This document shows, piece after piece, positions 7,951-15,481 of a DNA stretch of 64,000 nucleotides. Location: assembly GCA_046351215.1 (NCBI GenBank), contig JAXLYX010000008.1, positions 62,001 to 126,000 on the forward strand. Direction: 5' to 3'. A program made the position numbers and the translations under genes. Within the stretch, counting starts at the first letter, position 1. Each line of letters begins with the position of its first letter. The DNA comes from JAXLYX01 sp046351215 (GTDB lineage Bacteria; Myxococcota_A; Polyangia; Polyangiales; Houyiibacteriaceae). The notes beneath the pieces are model-generated. The model was given only the letters and a program-made list of their open reading frames with translations, was not told the origin of the DNA and made no database searches.

Positions 7951-9103
7951 GACGCTCGTCGCGCAGGCGTTCGACCTCCGCACCGGGAGGCTCCGCTACC
8001 TCGACGCGCGGGACTGGCCGTGGCTCGAGGCGCTGCTCGCGCTCTACCGGGCGCATGTGGGGGCGCGCCGGGTCGAGCTCGACGAGGCGCTCGCGGCCTT
8101 CGTCGCGCCGCGCGCCCGGGCCGAGCGCGCGCCGCTCGCGATCCTGGTCCTCGATCGACTCGTCGTCACGCGGGTGCGCACGCGCGTCGATCCACGCACG
8201 ATCCGCGCGCTCCTCTTCGCCGCGCGCCCGGCCGGCGAGTCGCGCGGAGAGGCCGTGGCGCGCGTGGCAGGAGAGCTCGGGCTCGAGGCCCACGAGGTGG
8301 AGAGCTGGCTCTTCGCCGACACCGCGCGGGAGCGGCGGGTCGAGCCTCTCCCCGAGGACCTCGGCCCGTCGGAGCTCGCCGTGCGCGTGAACACCGCGCT
8401 CGTGCAGGGCTTCGTCGGTCGGGCCGAGCGCGTCCGGATCCGCGCCGCGAGCGGCCTCCGCGACGTCGTCCGGCACGCGAAGCTCGTCGGCCTGATGTGC
8501 ACCGTCACGCGGAGCGCCGACGGAGCCTCGGTGCTCGACGTCTCGGGACCGCTCTCGCTCTTCCGCTCGACGAGGATCTACGCGGCCGCGCTCGCGTCGA
8601 TCGTTCCGCGCGTCGCGTGGTGCCAGGGCTATTCGATCGAGGCGCACGGCCATCTCTCCGCGAGCCATCTCGAGCTCCGCGTGCTCGAAGGCGATCCGAT
8701 CCGTCCGTCGAAGCGACCCACGCCCTACGACTCGAAGGTCGAATCCCGCTTCGCGCGCGACTTCGCGCGGAGCTCGAAGGACTTCGACCTCCATCGCGAG
8801 CCGGAGCCGATCGAGGTCGCGGGCCAGCTGATCTTCCCCGACTTCGCGCTCGTGCACCGCTTCGACCCGTCACGCCGCTTCCTCCTCGAGATCGTCGGCT
8901 TCTACACCCCGACCTACGTCACGCGGAAGCTCGAGCTCCTGCGCGCCGCCGGGCTCGAGCGCCTCGTCCTCTGCATCGACGAATCCCTCGGCGTCGGGCT
9001 CGAGGCCCTTCCGACGCATGCGCGGGTCGTCCGGTATCGGCGTCGCGTGCCGGTGCGCGAGGTGCTCGCGGCGGTCGGGGAGGGCGGCCTCGAGAGCACG
9101 TGA
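7940..9103 (+). CDS. DUF790 (Bax1-like) nuclease partner of XPB
   Basis: A 387-residue protein beginning LPETLVAQAFDLRTGRLRYL, a DUF790 N-terminus. The C-terminal part carries a restriction-nuclease-like core: SKVESRFARDF, then LIFPDFALVH with the active-site Asp, and LLEIVGFYTPTYVTRKLELL with the Glu and Lys expected of a PD-(D/E)xK enzyme. Family knowledge: Bax1 binds archaeal XPB and cuts DNA next to the unwound bubble. The start is TTG at 7940, inside the helicase gene, with GACGGGGG upstream; no ATG or GTG lies near. Overlap with the helicase implies coupled translation and equal dosage. Confidence 0.85.
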   Translation: MLPETLVAQAFDLRTGRLRYLDARDWPWLEALLALYRAHVGARRVELDEALAAFVAPRARAERAPLAILVLDRLVVTRVRTRVDPRTIRALLFAARPAGESRGEAVARVAGELGLEAHEVESWLFADTARERRVEPLPEDLGPSELAVRVNTALVQGFVGRAERVRIRAASGLRDVVRHAKLVGLMCTVTRSADGASVLDVSGPLSLFRSTRIYAAALASIVPRVAWCQGYSIEAHGHLSASHLELRVLEGDPIRPSKRPTPYDSKVESRFARDFARSSKDFDLHREPEPIEVAGQLIFPDFALVHRFDPSRRFLLEIVGFYTPTYVTRKLELLRAAGLERLVLCIDESLGVGLEALPTHARVVRYRRRVPVREVLAAVGEGGLEST

Positions 9104-9190
9104 CGGGGGTCGGGCCTCGTTTCGACGACCCGGAGGCGGATCCACGCGTGGGCGCTGGCCTTCCGACGTTTCCGGTACAGGCTCCGGCCC

Positions 9191-9868
9191 ATGATTCCCT
9201 GGGAGACGCTCGATTCGGTCACGGCCCCTGGCGGGGGCAAGATGGTGCTCGTCCGACGTGGAGACGAGTACGTCATCCGCGTCGACGGGCAGGACCTGAT
9301 GGGCAGTCGGCAGCACGGCTCGGAGGAGGCGCTGGCCACGCAGGGCTGCGCCGGGCTCGCGAGCGTCGCCGGTGCGCGCGTGCTCGTCGGAGGGCTGGGC
9401 ATGGGCTTCACGACCCGCGCCGCGCTGGACGCGCTCGGGCGCGACGCGACGGTCGAGGTCGCGGAGCTCGTGCCGGACGTGGTGCGTTGGAATCGTGGGC
9501 CGCTCGCCCACCTCGCGGGCCATCCGCTCGACGACCCTCGGGTCCACGTCGTCGAGGGCGATGTCTCGGACGTCATCGCTCGGGCCGAGGCGCGCTACGA
9601 CGCCATCCTCCTCGACGTCGACAACGGCCCCGACGCCCTCACCTCGCCGACGAACGCGCGTCTCTACGGGAGGGCGGGGCTCGAGAGGGCGGCGCGCGCG
9701 CTCCGGCCGAAAGGCGTGCTCGGAGTCTGGTCGGCGCGCGACGACGACCGCTTCACGACACGGCTCGAGCGAGCGGGCTTCACCACGCGGGTCGAGCGCG
9801 TCCTCGCGCGCCACGGCGGCAAGAAGCGCCACACCCTCTGGTTCGCGACGCCCGTCGCCCGCCGGTGA
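9191..9868 (+). CDS. Spermidine-synthase-like Rossmann methyltransferase-fold protein
   Basis: A 225-residue protein with the spermidine-synthase fold: a short N-terminal beta region (GGGKMVLVRRGDEYVIRVDG), the nucleotide loop VLVGGLGMGFT, the acidic strand end VEVAELV, then VVEGDVSDVI and AILLDVDNGPDAL. The canonical GGGDG loop and substrate-amine aspartates are not conserved, so true aminopropyl transfer is doubtful. It may bind a SAM-type ligand. The ATG start directly follows a region without other starts. It is convergent with the next gene across a hairpin. Confidence 0.78.
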   Translation: MIPWETLDSVTAPGGGKMVLVRRGDEYVIRVDGQDLMGSRQHGSEEALATQGCAGLASVAGARVLVGGLGMGFTTRAALDALGRDATVEVAELVPDVVRWNRGPLAHLAGHPLDDPRVHVVEGDVSDVIARAEARYDAILLDVDNGPDALTSPTNARLYGRAGLERAARALRPKGVLGVWSARDDDRFTTRLERAGFTTRVERVLARHGGKKRHTLWFATPVARR

Positions 9869-9882
9869 GCCGCGGCGTCGCG

Positions 9883-9928
9883 CGCTCCGCGGAGCGGAGG
9901 GAGTCGAGCGGGAAGCGCTCTCCGACTC
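9883..9928. terminator. Probable bidirectional terminator between convergent genes
   Basis: This spacer holds the palindrome CGCTCCGCGGAGCG (9883-9896) and an imperfect hairpin with arms GAGTCG (9901-9906) and CGACTC (9923-9928) around an inner AGCG/CGCT pair. No clear U-run follows, as is common in GC-rich genomes. It overlaps the stop codon of the minus-strand gene. Confidence 0.4.
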
Positions 9929-10313
9929 AGCTCGAGTAGCAGGTGCCCACGTCCATCGCGAGCCCGAGGCCCGTGAAGGACGCGGAGAGTCCGAAGCCCG
10001 TGCGCGGCCGGTAGTCGCCGTCGAGGCATCCCCCTCGTCGCGCCACCACCGTGAGCGCCGTCGCCCCGCCCACGGCGAGCGCGCTTCCCGCGAAGAGGAG
10101 GCGTCGCGCGCGGTGGACGTGGGCGACGTCGGACCGTTGGAGCTCCGAGGAAGCCGCGTGCGGCTCCTCGAGCCCGCGCGTCGCCGAGGGAGTCGCGAGC
10201 GAGAGGAGCAGCGCGAGGCGCGAGGGGAAGAGGTGGGGCGGCTCCGCCTGCGCGCGCACCGGCCGGGCGAGCGAGAGCGCACCGACGAGGGCGAGGACGG
10301 CGAAGCGCGACAT
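9927..10313 (-). CDS. Small secreted or membrane-anchored protein, unknown
   Basis: A 128-residue protein with a signal peptide (MSRFAVLALVGALSLARPVRAQA, cut after AQA) and one further hydrophobic segment near residues 70-88 (RRLLFAGSALAVGGATALTVV). Two cysteines, in GGCLDGDY and at the C-terminal GTCYSS, could form a disulfide. No family recognised. It is probably periplasmic or in the inner membrane facing the periplasm. It lies downstream of another exported-protein gene on the same strand, 30 bp apart, so the two may be one transcript. Confidence 0.65.
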   Translation of the reverse strand: MSRFAVLALVGALSLARPVRAQAEPPHLFPSRLALLLSLATPSATRGLEEPHAASSELQRSDVAHVHRARRLLFAGSALAVGGATALTVVARRGGCLDGDYRPRTGFGLSASFTGLGLAMDVGTCYSS

Positions 10314-10343
10314 GGTCGACTCCCGGTGCGCGAAGGCGCTCGT

Positions 10344-10880
10344 TCAGGGATCCGGGAGCAACGCGCCCTCGGCGTCGTGCGGCAGCACCGCGTGCACCGT
10401 CACGTGCTCGCCGTTCGCGAGCGACAGATCGAGGCGCATCGACGTCCGATCGTCCGCTCGAGGCTGGAGGGAGAGAGCGGCGGAGACGATCGTCGAGGGG
10501 GCGCCGGCGTCCGCCGTCGCGGCGAGGTCCTCGACCGGACACGGCGCGTTCGTGCAGTCCGCGTGGAGCGTCGCTGGCGTGCGCAGATCGGCCTTCGAGA
10601 GCTCGAACGACTTCGAGAGGTGCAGCGCGAGCGTGACGTTCGTTCCCACCCGGAGGAAGAGCGTGTCGCCGGGCTCGGAGTGGAGGAAGGCGAGGATCTC
10701 GATCGGCGCCGAAGCGAGGTCGGTGCCGCCGTACGTGCCCTCGACCGAGACACTCTCGATGCGCTTGTCGTCGCCGAGCGTGAACGGCACGGCGCCGAGG
10801 TCGGACTCCGACGCGTTGCAGCCGCCGACGAGCGCGAGGAGGAGGCCGACGAGCGGCGCGGAGTGGATTCGCAGATGCAT
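10344..10880 (-). CDS. Putative lipoprotein, unknown function
   Basis: A 178-residue protein starting MHLRIHSAPLVGLLLALVGGC, a type II signal peptide with the lipid-bearing Cys at residue 21. The rest is predicted beta-rich with one Cys pair (ADCTNAPCPVED). No family recognised; a periplasmic beta-sandwich is likely. The start is well placed: GGGAGAGA lies about 7 bases upstream of the ATG. It is probably exported to the inner leaflet of the outer membrane. It appears to lead a short minus-strand unit with the following small exported protein. Confidence 0.68.
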   Translation of the reverse strand: MHLRIHSAPLVGLLLALVGGCNASESDLGAVPFTLGDDKRIESVSVEGTYGGTDLASAPIEILAFLHSEPGDTLFLRVGTNVTLALHLSKSFELSKADLRTPATLHADCTNAPCPVEDLAATADAGAPSTIVSAALSLQPRADDRTSMRLDLSLANGEHVTVHAVLPHDAEGALLPDP

Positions 10881-11080
10881 GGACTGTCTCTCCCGTTTCG
10901 GGTTTCCCTTGCACCTCCCCTCTTCACGGAACGTGCCAACGCACGACACCGCGCATTTCGAGCGCGATCGCGTCGGAGACGCGCGTACACGGCCGGCGCG
11001 TGGCACGCGCGACCTCGGTGGGATTCACACCTGTGGCGAGTTCGGCACGGTCGCTCGGCGTGCCGAGCGCTCGGGTCGGC

Positions 11081-12025
11081 TCACTCGATCGCGGCCACCG
11101 GCGCCTCGGGCCTCGCCACGGGCTCGCGCGCGAGCGGATGCGGCGAGCCCCATTCCGGCGGGCAGCGCGTGGCGTCGTCGCAGTCGGCGACGGCGAAGCG
11201 GATCTCCTCGCCGCGCACCCGCGCGAGCGCGGTCGTCCCCTCGAGGGTCAGGGAGTCGTAGTCCTGGCTCCTCAGCTCCTGACGCGCGAGGACGGCTCCG
11301 TCGGCGTCGATCACGATCAGCTCGTGCGCCGAGCGGAAGACGTCCCCGCCGCTCCGCACGTCGGCGAGGTCGACGTAGGAGGAATCCCGGACGAAGTCGA
11401 CGAGGACCTCGGCGGCCGGATCGCCGTCGACGTCGCGCTCGACGAGCCGCATCTCGGTGACGTCCTCGCCATACCGCGGCCGCCCGCGATCCGGACCCCA
11501 GCCGACCTCCACCCTCCAGAGGGTCGTCGTCGACGCGCAGCCGTCCCCGCCCCGCGGCAGGGGAGCGCAGCGGATCGCGAGCACCTTCGACTCGACGCCG
11601 CGCACCGTTCGGCAGGCCTCGCGCGCGGCGCGAAGCGCGGCCCGGCCTTCGGGGGCGCGGTTGCGGACGCAGGCTTCGTTCGCCGAGATCTGGTAGGCGA
11701 GCAGCACGACCCGACCCTCGGCCGTGGGCGGCTCGAGCTTCGCGTCCTTGATCACCGGGATCGCGTTCTCCTGGAAACGGACCATCCGGGCGATCGCGCG
11801 GCTCTGTCCGGGGCCGAGCCCCGTGAGCTCGGCGAGCACGTCCGAGGGATGCACCGCGTCCGTCGAGGGCTCCTGCGCCGGAGCCGCCGCGGCCTGTGCC
11901 GGGGGCGCCGGGGCCTGCGGAGGGGCGGCCGTTGCACCCGGGTCGGCGAGCGCGCTCGTCGCCAGCCCGAGGCCGAAGAGCCCCGACACGATCCCGAAGG
12001 CCATGCTTCCGTTCCTGCTCGTCAT
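11081..12025 (-). CDS. Secreted protein coupled to multihaem cytochrome, unknown
   Basis: A 314-residue protein with a signal peptide (MTSRNGSMAFGIVSGLFGLG, cut after SALA), a Pro/Ala/Gln linker, then a compact region. Notable stretches are RDVDGDPAAEVLVDFVRD and ELIVIDADGAVLARQEL, reminiscent of FG-GAP-like or calcium-binding loops in periplasmic proteins that report on physical quantities. Cysteines occur in four places (EACVRNR, EACRTVRG, IRCAPL, DGCAS) and in DCDDATRC. The start ATG overlaps the stop of the cytochrome gene as ATGA, so they are translated together. The function is unknown, but an electron-transfer or periplasmic-redox context is implied. Confidence 0.7.
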   Translation of the reverse strand: MTSRNGSMAFGIVSGLFGLGLATSALADPGATAAPPQAPAPPAQAAAAPAQEPSTDAVHPSDVLAELTGLGPGQSRAIARMVRFQENAIPVIKDAKLEPPTAEGRVVLLAYQISANEACVRNRAPEGRAALRAAREACRTVRGVESKVLAIRCAPLPRGGDGCASTTTLWRVEVGWGPDRGRPRYGEDVTEMRLVERDVDGDPAAEVLVDFVRDSSYVDLADVRSGGDVFRSAHELIVIDADGAVLARQELRSQDYDSLTLEGTTALARVRGEEIRFAVADCDDATRCPPEWGSPHPLAREPVARPEAPVAAIE

Positions 12026-13140
12026 CGCCGCACCCCTGGTTCCTCGAGCATACCGTTCGCGAGCGGGATCACGTAGGCCGCTCGTTCGAAGCCCCTCCGG
12101 ATCGCCGCGCTCTCGGCGAGCCGCAGGAGACGCACTTCGTATCGGATCGGTCCCGTGCAGCGCGGCAGCCGGAGGACGACGTGCCGAGGCTCGTCGGGAA
12201 ACACCCGATCGTCGTAGGAATCGCGAAGCACGAAGCCGCGCCCGACGGGCGCTTCGGCGAAGCGCCGCATCCCGATCGAACGATCGCTGCCACAGCCGTT
12301 CGTCGCCTCGACGTGGAGCTCGCGGAAGATGTCCCCGGTCGGCACGGCGTGTCCGGCTCCGGCGACGCGCAGGTCCACGGCGACCTCGACGCCTCCGTCC
12401 GCGAGGCGAGCGCTCGCGTGGACGTCGAGCGCGGTCGCGACGAACGCGGGGTCCTCGAGCGAGCGGACCCGATGCGAGCGCCCCCGGCGGCCGGTGTCGC
12501 GCACCACCTCCGGCATGTGGCAGGCGACGCAGTCGCGGCCGCTCCGCGCATGCTCGGTCGGTCGCCACTCGCCCAGCGTGCGCTGCTGAGGCGAGCCCGG
12601 CTCGTAGGGCGCCCCGGGCCCCGGCCTCTGCACGGGGAACGCGAAGTCGTGGCAGCTGCCGCAGAACTCGGGGCTCCCGAGATCGCGGACGCGGCGAAGG
12701 GGATGCGGCGCGCGCTCGGTCCGCGCGACGCCGCGCGCGAGGATCGTCCCGTCGCGGACGTGGCAGGCCGCGCAGGCCACGCCGATCGCCGAGAGGCGCT
12801 CGCTCGTGCGGTCGACGTCGAGCGGCGCGTGGCAGGAGACGCACGCGTGCGTGTCGCGCGACTCCGCGAGCTCGGCCCGGAAGATCGGATCGACGGAGCT
12901 GCGAGCGTGCATCGAGCCGCTCCATTCCTCCGCGACGTCCGCATGACAGCGTGCGCACGCTTGCGGATCGAGCGCGTCCATCCCCCGCGGACCGTGGAGC
13001 GCGAGCGGCCCGCCCGTCGCCGTGAAGCCGAAGTCCGTCGGTGCGTCCGCCGTCGAGCTCGGCCCCGCGAAGAGCGAGATCGCGCCGGCGAGCGCGGCCG
13101 CTCGGGCTCGTCCGCGGACGCGAGGAGGGCGGGGGATCAC
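12022..13140 (-). CDS. Five-haem periplasmic cytochrome c
   Basis: A 372-residue exported protein with five CxxCH haem-attachment motifs, at residues 62-66, 100-104, 123-127, 160-164 and 204-208. The last is followed by Met (CVACHMPE), a likely axial ligand. The N-terminus has a signal peptide ending near SSTADA. The C-terminal half (from about residue 210) lacks haem motifs and looks beta-rich (RVAGAGHAVPTGD, GRGFVLRDSYDD), as in cytochrome c554-like or NrfA-related multihaem proteins. Family knowledge: multihaem electron transfer. The start is GTG at 13140, chosen to include the signal. It is coupled by ATGA to the gene after it. Confidence 0.85.
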   Translation of the reverse strand: MIPRPPRVRGRARAAALAGAISLFAGPSSTADAPTDFGFTATGGPLALHGPRGMDALDPQACARCHADVAEEWSGSMHARSSVDPIFRAELAESRDTHACVSCHAPLDVDRTSERLSAIGVACAACHVRDGTILARGVARTERAPHPLRRVRDLGSPEFCGSCHDFAFPVQRPGPGAPYEPGSPQQRTLGEWRPTEHARSGRDCVACHMPEVVRDTGRRGRSHRVRSLEDPAFVATALDVHASARLADGGVEVAVDLRVAGAGHAVPTGDIFRELHVEATNGCGSDRSIGMRRFAEAPVGRGFVLRDSYDDRVFPDEPRHVVLRLPRCTGPIRYEVRLLRLAESAAIRRGFERAAYVIPLANGMLEEPGVRR

Positions 13141-13248
13141 GGAGCCCAGTCTAGCGGGACGGCCGAGACCGGAGCATCCCCTCCGGCGCGGCGACCGTTC
13201 GCCGCCTTGACAGCCGAGCCCCCTGGACGTCAGCTCCGCGCGCACCGC

Positions 13249-13956
13249 ATGCCCTTCGATCCCCCGCGCGCCCCCCGCACCCACTTCGAGACGGTCGCGG
13301 ATCTCGAGACGCTCGTCTCGACCCCGTTCCGGGGCGGAGTGAACGCCCTCCGATGGAGGCGCGCGCTGCCCGGGGATTTCGCGGAGGTCGCCGCCGCGAT
13401 CGGCGAGGGCGAGGGCATCGAGACCCTCGACGCCGAGCGTCTCGCGGGGCTCGCGCTGAGCGCGGCGGGCCGCGTGGCCTGCGAGGCGATGCTCTCGGAT
13501 CTCGAGCGCCTCCGAGCGTTCGGCCTCGCTCCCGAGCTCAACTGCGTCCACGGCTATCCGGAGGACGAGCCCGACGCGATCGTGTGCACGGACGTGCATT
13601 CGTTCCACGTCGACAGCGCGCCGATCGAGACCGCGACGTGGCTCTGCACCTACCACGGACCGACGTCGCAGGGCCTCGCGAACGAGGACGCCGTGCGGCG
13701 CGTCGACATGCCCGAGACGCGCGCCGCGCTCCTCGCCGCGTACGGAGGGCCGGACGACGAAGGGTTCCGCGACTTCCTCGGCGAGCGCTGCTACGACCGC
13801 CATTACGTCCCGCGGCCGGACGCCGTGCCCTTCGACTTCGGGCTCCACCATCTCTTTCGCATCGCCGTCGAGTTCCCCGGGAGCGCGGTCGCTCCGTGCA
13901 TCCACCGGGCGCCGAGGACGCGCCCCGGGGAGCGACGGTTGCTCCTGATCTGCTGA
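13249..13956 (+). CDS. DUF1826-like protein
   Basis: A 235-residue cytosolic protein with no signal. Tentative match to DUF1826: a WRRALPGDFAEVAAAI-type start, CTDVHSFHVDSAPIETATWLCTYHGPTSQGL in the middle, and a C-terminal IHRAPRTRPGERRLLLIC. The TYHGP and IHRAP blocks are the most family-like. The catalytic nature is unknown. The His residues in HSFHVD and TYHGP and the Asp could bind a metal as in cupin or oxygenase folds (inference). It is divergent from the cytochrome gene across 108 bp. Confidence 0.6.
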   Translation: MPFDPPRAPRTHFETVADLETLVSTPFRGGVNALRWRRALPGDFAEVAAAIGEGEGIETLDAERLAGLALSAAGRVACEAMLSDLERLRAFGLAPELNCVHGYPEDEPDAIVCTDVHSFHVDSAPIETATWLCTYHGPTSQGLANEDAVRRVDMPETRAALLAAYGGPDDEGFRDFLGERCYDRHYVPRPDAVPFDFGLHHLFRIAVEFPGSAVAPCIHRAPRTRPGERRLLLIC

Positions 13957-14002
13957 GGCGTGTCCCTGGGACGGAGCCACGAGACCTGGCCCCGAGTCTC
14001 CC

Positions 14003-15001
14003 TCAGTCGCTCTCGAGGAGCTCCTCCGCCACGGCGCTCGCGCCCCTGCTCCGGACTTCGTCGGTGAACGAGCGCTCCGGAAGGCCGGCGCCGTGCGCGA
14101 GCAGGAGGGTGACGAGCTCGGGGTCCCGACGCTCGAGGGCCACCGCGAGGGGCCATCGATCCCCGGCGACCGGAACGTCGAGGCGGGCGCCTCGCGCGAG
14201 CAGGGCCTCGGCGCTCGCGGTCGCGCCCGCGTCGATCGCGGCGGCGAGGGCTCGCTGACGCACGTCGGGCGAGACCTCGAACGCCTCGAGGATCGAGACC
14301 GTGCCGCATCGCACGGCCGCGACGAAGCCGGGCTCGGCCGGGACGCCGCGTGCGAGCAGCGCGCGCACCGCGCGTGCGTCCGGACGACAGGCCGCGAGGG
14401 CGAGAGAGCGCGCGGCCGCTTCGCTCCCGGGCGAGAGGACGTGGTCGACGAACCAAGGCACCACGGCCGGATCGGGATTCGAGAGCGCGTCGTCGAAGAG
14501 CTCCGGATCCGCGAGGCGGACGGAGCGCGCGGCGAAGGCCTCGAGGACCTCCGGCGAACCGTGCAGCGCGGCGTGCCGTACGGCCGTGAGGCCACGCGCG
14601 TCCCGCTCGAGAGGCGATGCTCCCCCGGCGAGCAGGGACCGCACGCGCGCCGCGTCGCGCGCATCGCAGGCCCGATGCAGCGCGGGCGCGGGCCGCCGAC
14701 GCGCGATCGCGGCGAGCCAGCGTGGACCCTCTCGGACGACGAGGAGCGCACCCGAGAGCAGGAGGCCGGCGAGAACGAGGCGCGTGACGCGCCGCGTGTC
14801 CGGGCGCTCGGTGCGTCCCCAGGTGAGCCCGACCGCGGCGGCGAGCGCGACTCCCACGATCGGCACGCCGAAGCGCGCCACGGCGACGACGGCGAAGGAT
14901 CGGGACGCGTCCGACTCCACGAGACCCCAGAGGAGCCACGCCCCTCCGAGGAGCGCGACGAGCCAGGCGATCGCGGTGAGCGCGTCGAGGACGGACCTCA
15001 T
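14003..15001 (-). CDS. Membrane protein with ankyrin-like repeats
   Basis: A 332-residue protein. Three hydrophobic segments lie in the first 100 residues (ALTAIAWLVALLGGAWLLWGL, VAVARFGVPIVGVALAAAVGL, LVLAGLLLSGALLVV). Ankyrin-like repeats follow, each with the ALHRACDARDAARVRSLLAG pattern (helix, turn, helix with a DARGLTAVRHAALHG consensus block) and a final LLLAHGAGLP. It is likely anchored in the inner membrane with the repeats as a protein-binding face. ATG at 15001 is preferred; ATG at 15013 (MLAPMRSV) is equally open. The partner is unknown. Confidence 0.7.
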   Translation of the reverse strand: MRSVLDALTAIAWLVALLGGAWLLWGLVESDASRSFAVVAVARFGVPIVGVALAAAVGLTWGRTERPDTRRVTRLVLAGLLLSGALLVVREGPRWLAAIARRRPAPALHRACDARDAARVRSLLAGGASPLERDARGLTAVRHAALHGSPEVLEAFAARSVRLADPELFDDALSNPDPAVVPWFVDHVLSPGSEAAARSLALAACRPDARAVRALLARGVPAEPGFVAAVRCGTVSILEAFEVSPDVRQRALAAAIDAGATASAEALLARGARLDVPVAGDRWPLAVALERRDPELVTLLLAHGAGLPERSFTDEVRSRGASAVAEELLESD

Positions 15002-15481
15002 GGGCGCGAGCATCGCAAACGCCCGGGGCGCCGAGGAGGGGGGCGGGTCGTGAGCCGGCAGGAAGGCTCCATCGTCGCGCCCCTCCGGTGGGCGAGCCCA
15101 CCGCCTCCTCCCCGGCTCCGAGGCGCGCCTCGCGCGCCGTGTCGCGGTTGCGCATCGGCTTGCGCACCGCCGGCCGCTCGCCATCGCGCAAGTCGTTGCG
15201 CGTCGCGATCGCGAATCACCCTTTCCTGAAGGCGGATTCGTCACGATAGGCGCGTCCGGTCAACGCGCTGGCCTGCACGGTCACCTCCTCGCCGACGAAG
15301 GTCTGGCAGCCTCTCTTGTCAGATCGAGGGCGCGTCCGTGGACCGCCCCGATCGGTCGTCCGGACCCGTCGATGGCGGCGCACGTCGTCGTCGGGTCCCC
15401 ATCCGTCCCGGCCGGGGCCCGCGTACGCGGGTCCGGGCTCCCCTCGCCCTCGCTTCGACGCATGCCCGGAGGAACGTGACC
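15002..15481. other. Divergent regulatory region, 480 bp
   Basis: No believable gene is seen between the ankyrin gene and the lipoprotein operon. It holds a cluster of TTGCGC motifs at 15148-15201 (three direct, one inverted) and an inverted repeat CGAATC (15212-15217) / GATTCG (15235-15240). It should contain promoters in both directions. A ribosome site GGAGGAAC sits just before the GTG start of the next gene. Confidence 0.55.
15148..15201. promoter_or_regulatory. Cluster of TTGCGC motifs, operator candidate
   Basis: TTGCGCA occurs at 15148 and 15160, exactly 12 bp apart. The inverse GCGCAA is at 15186-15191 and TTGCGC at 15196-15201. The GCGCAA-N4-TTGCGC part is a near-palindrome of 16 bp. 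It sits in the shared promoter region of two divergent units. The protein is unknown and the motif is GC-biased, so chance is possible. Confidence 0.35.

Noticed and set aside
12022..14751. Reading frame continuous from the cytochrome gene far upstream
   Set aside because: Upstream of the GTG at 13140 it runs antisense to the DUF1826-like gene and overlaps the ankyrin gene in a different phase. Protein composition is Arg/Ser-rich and not conserved.
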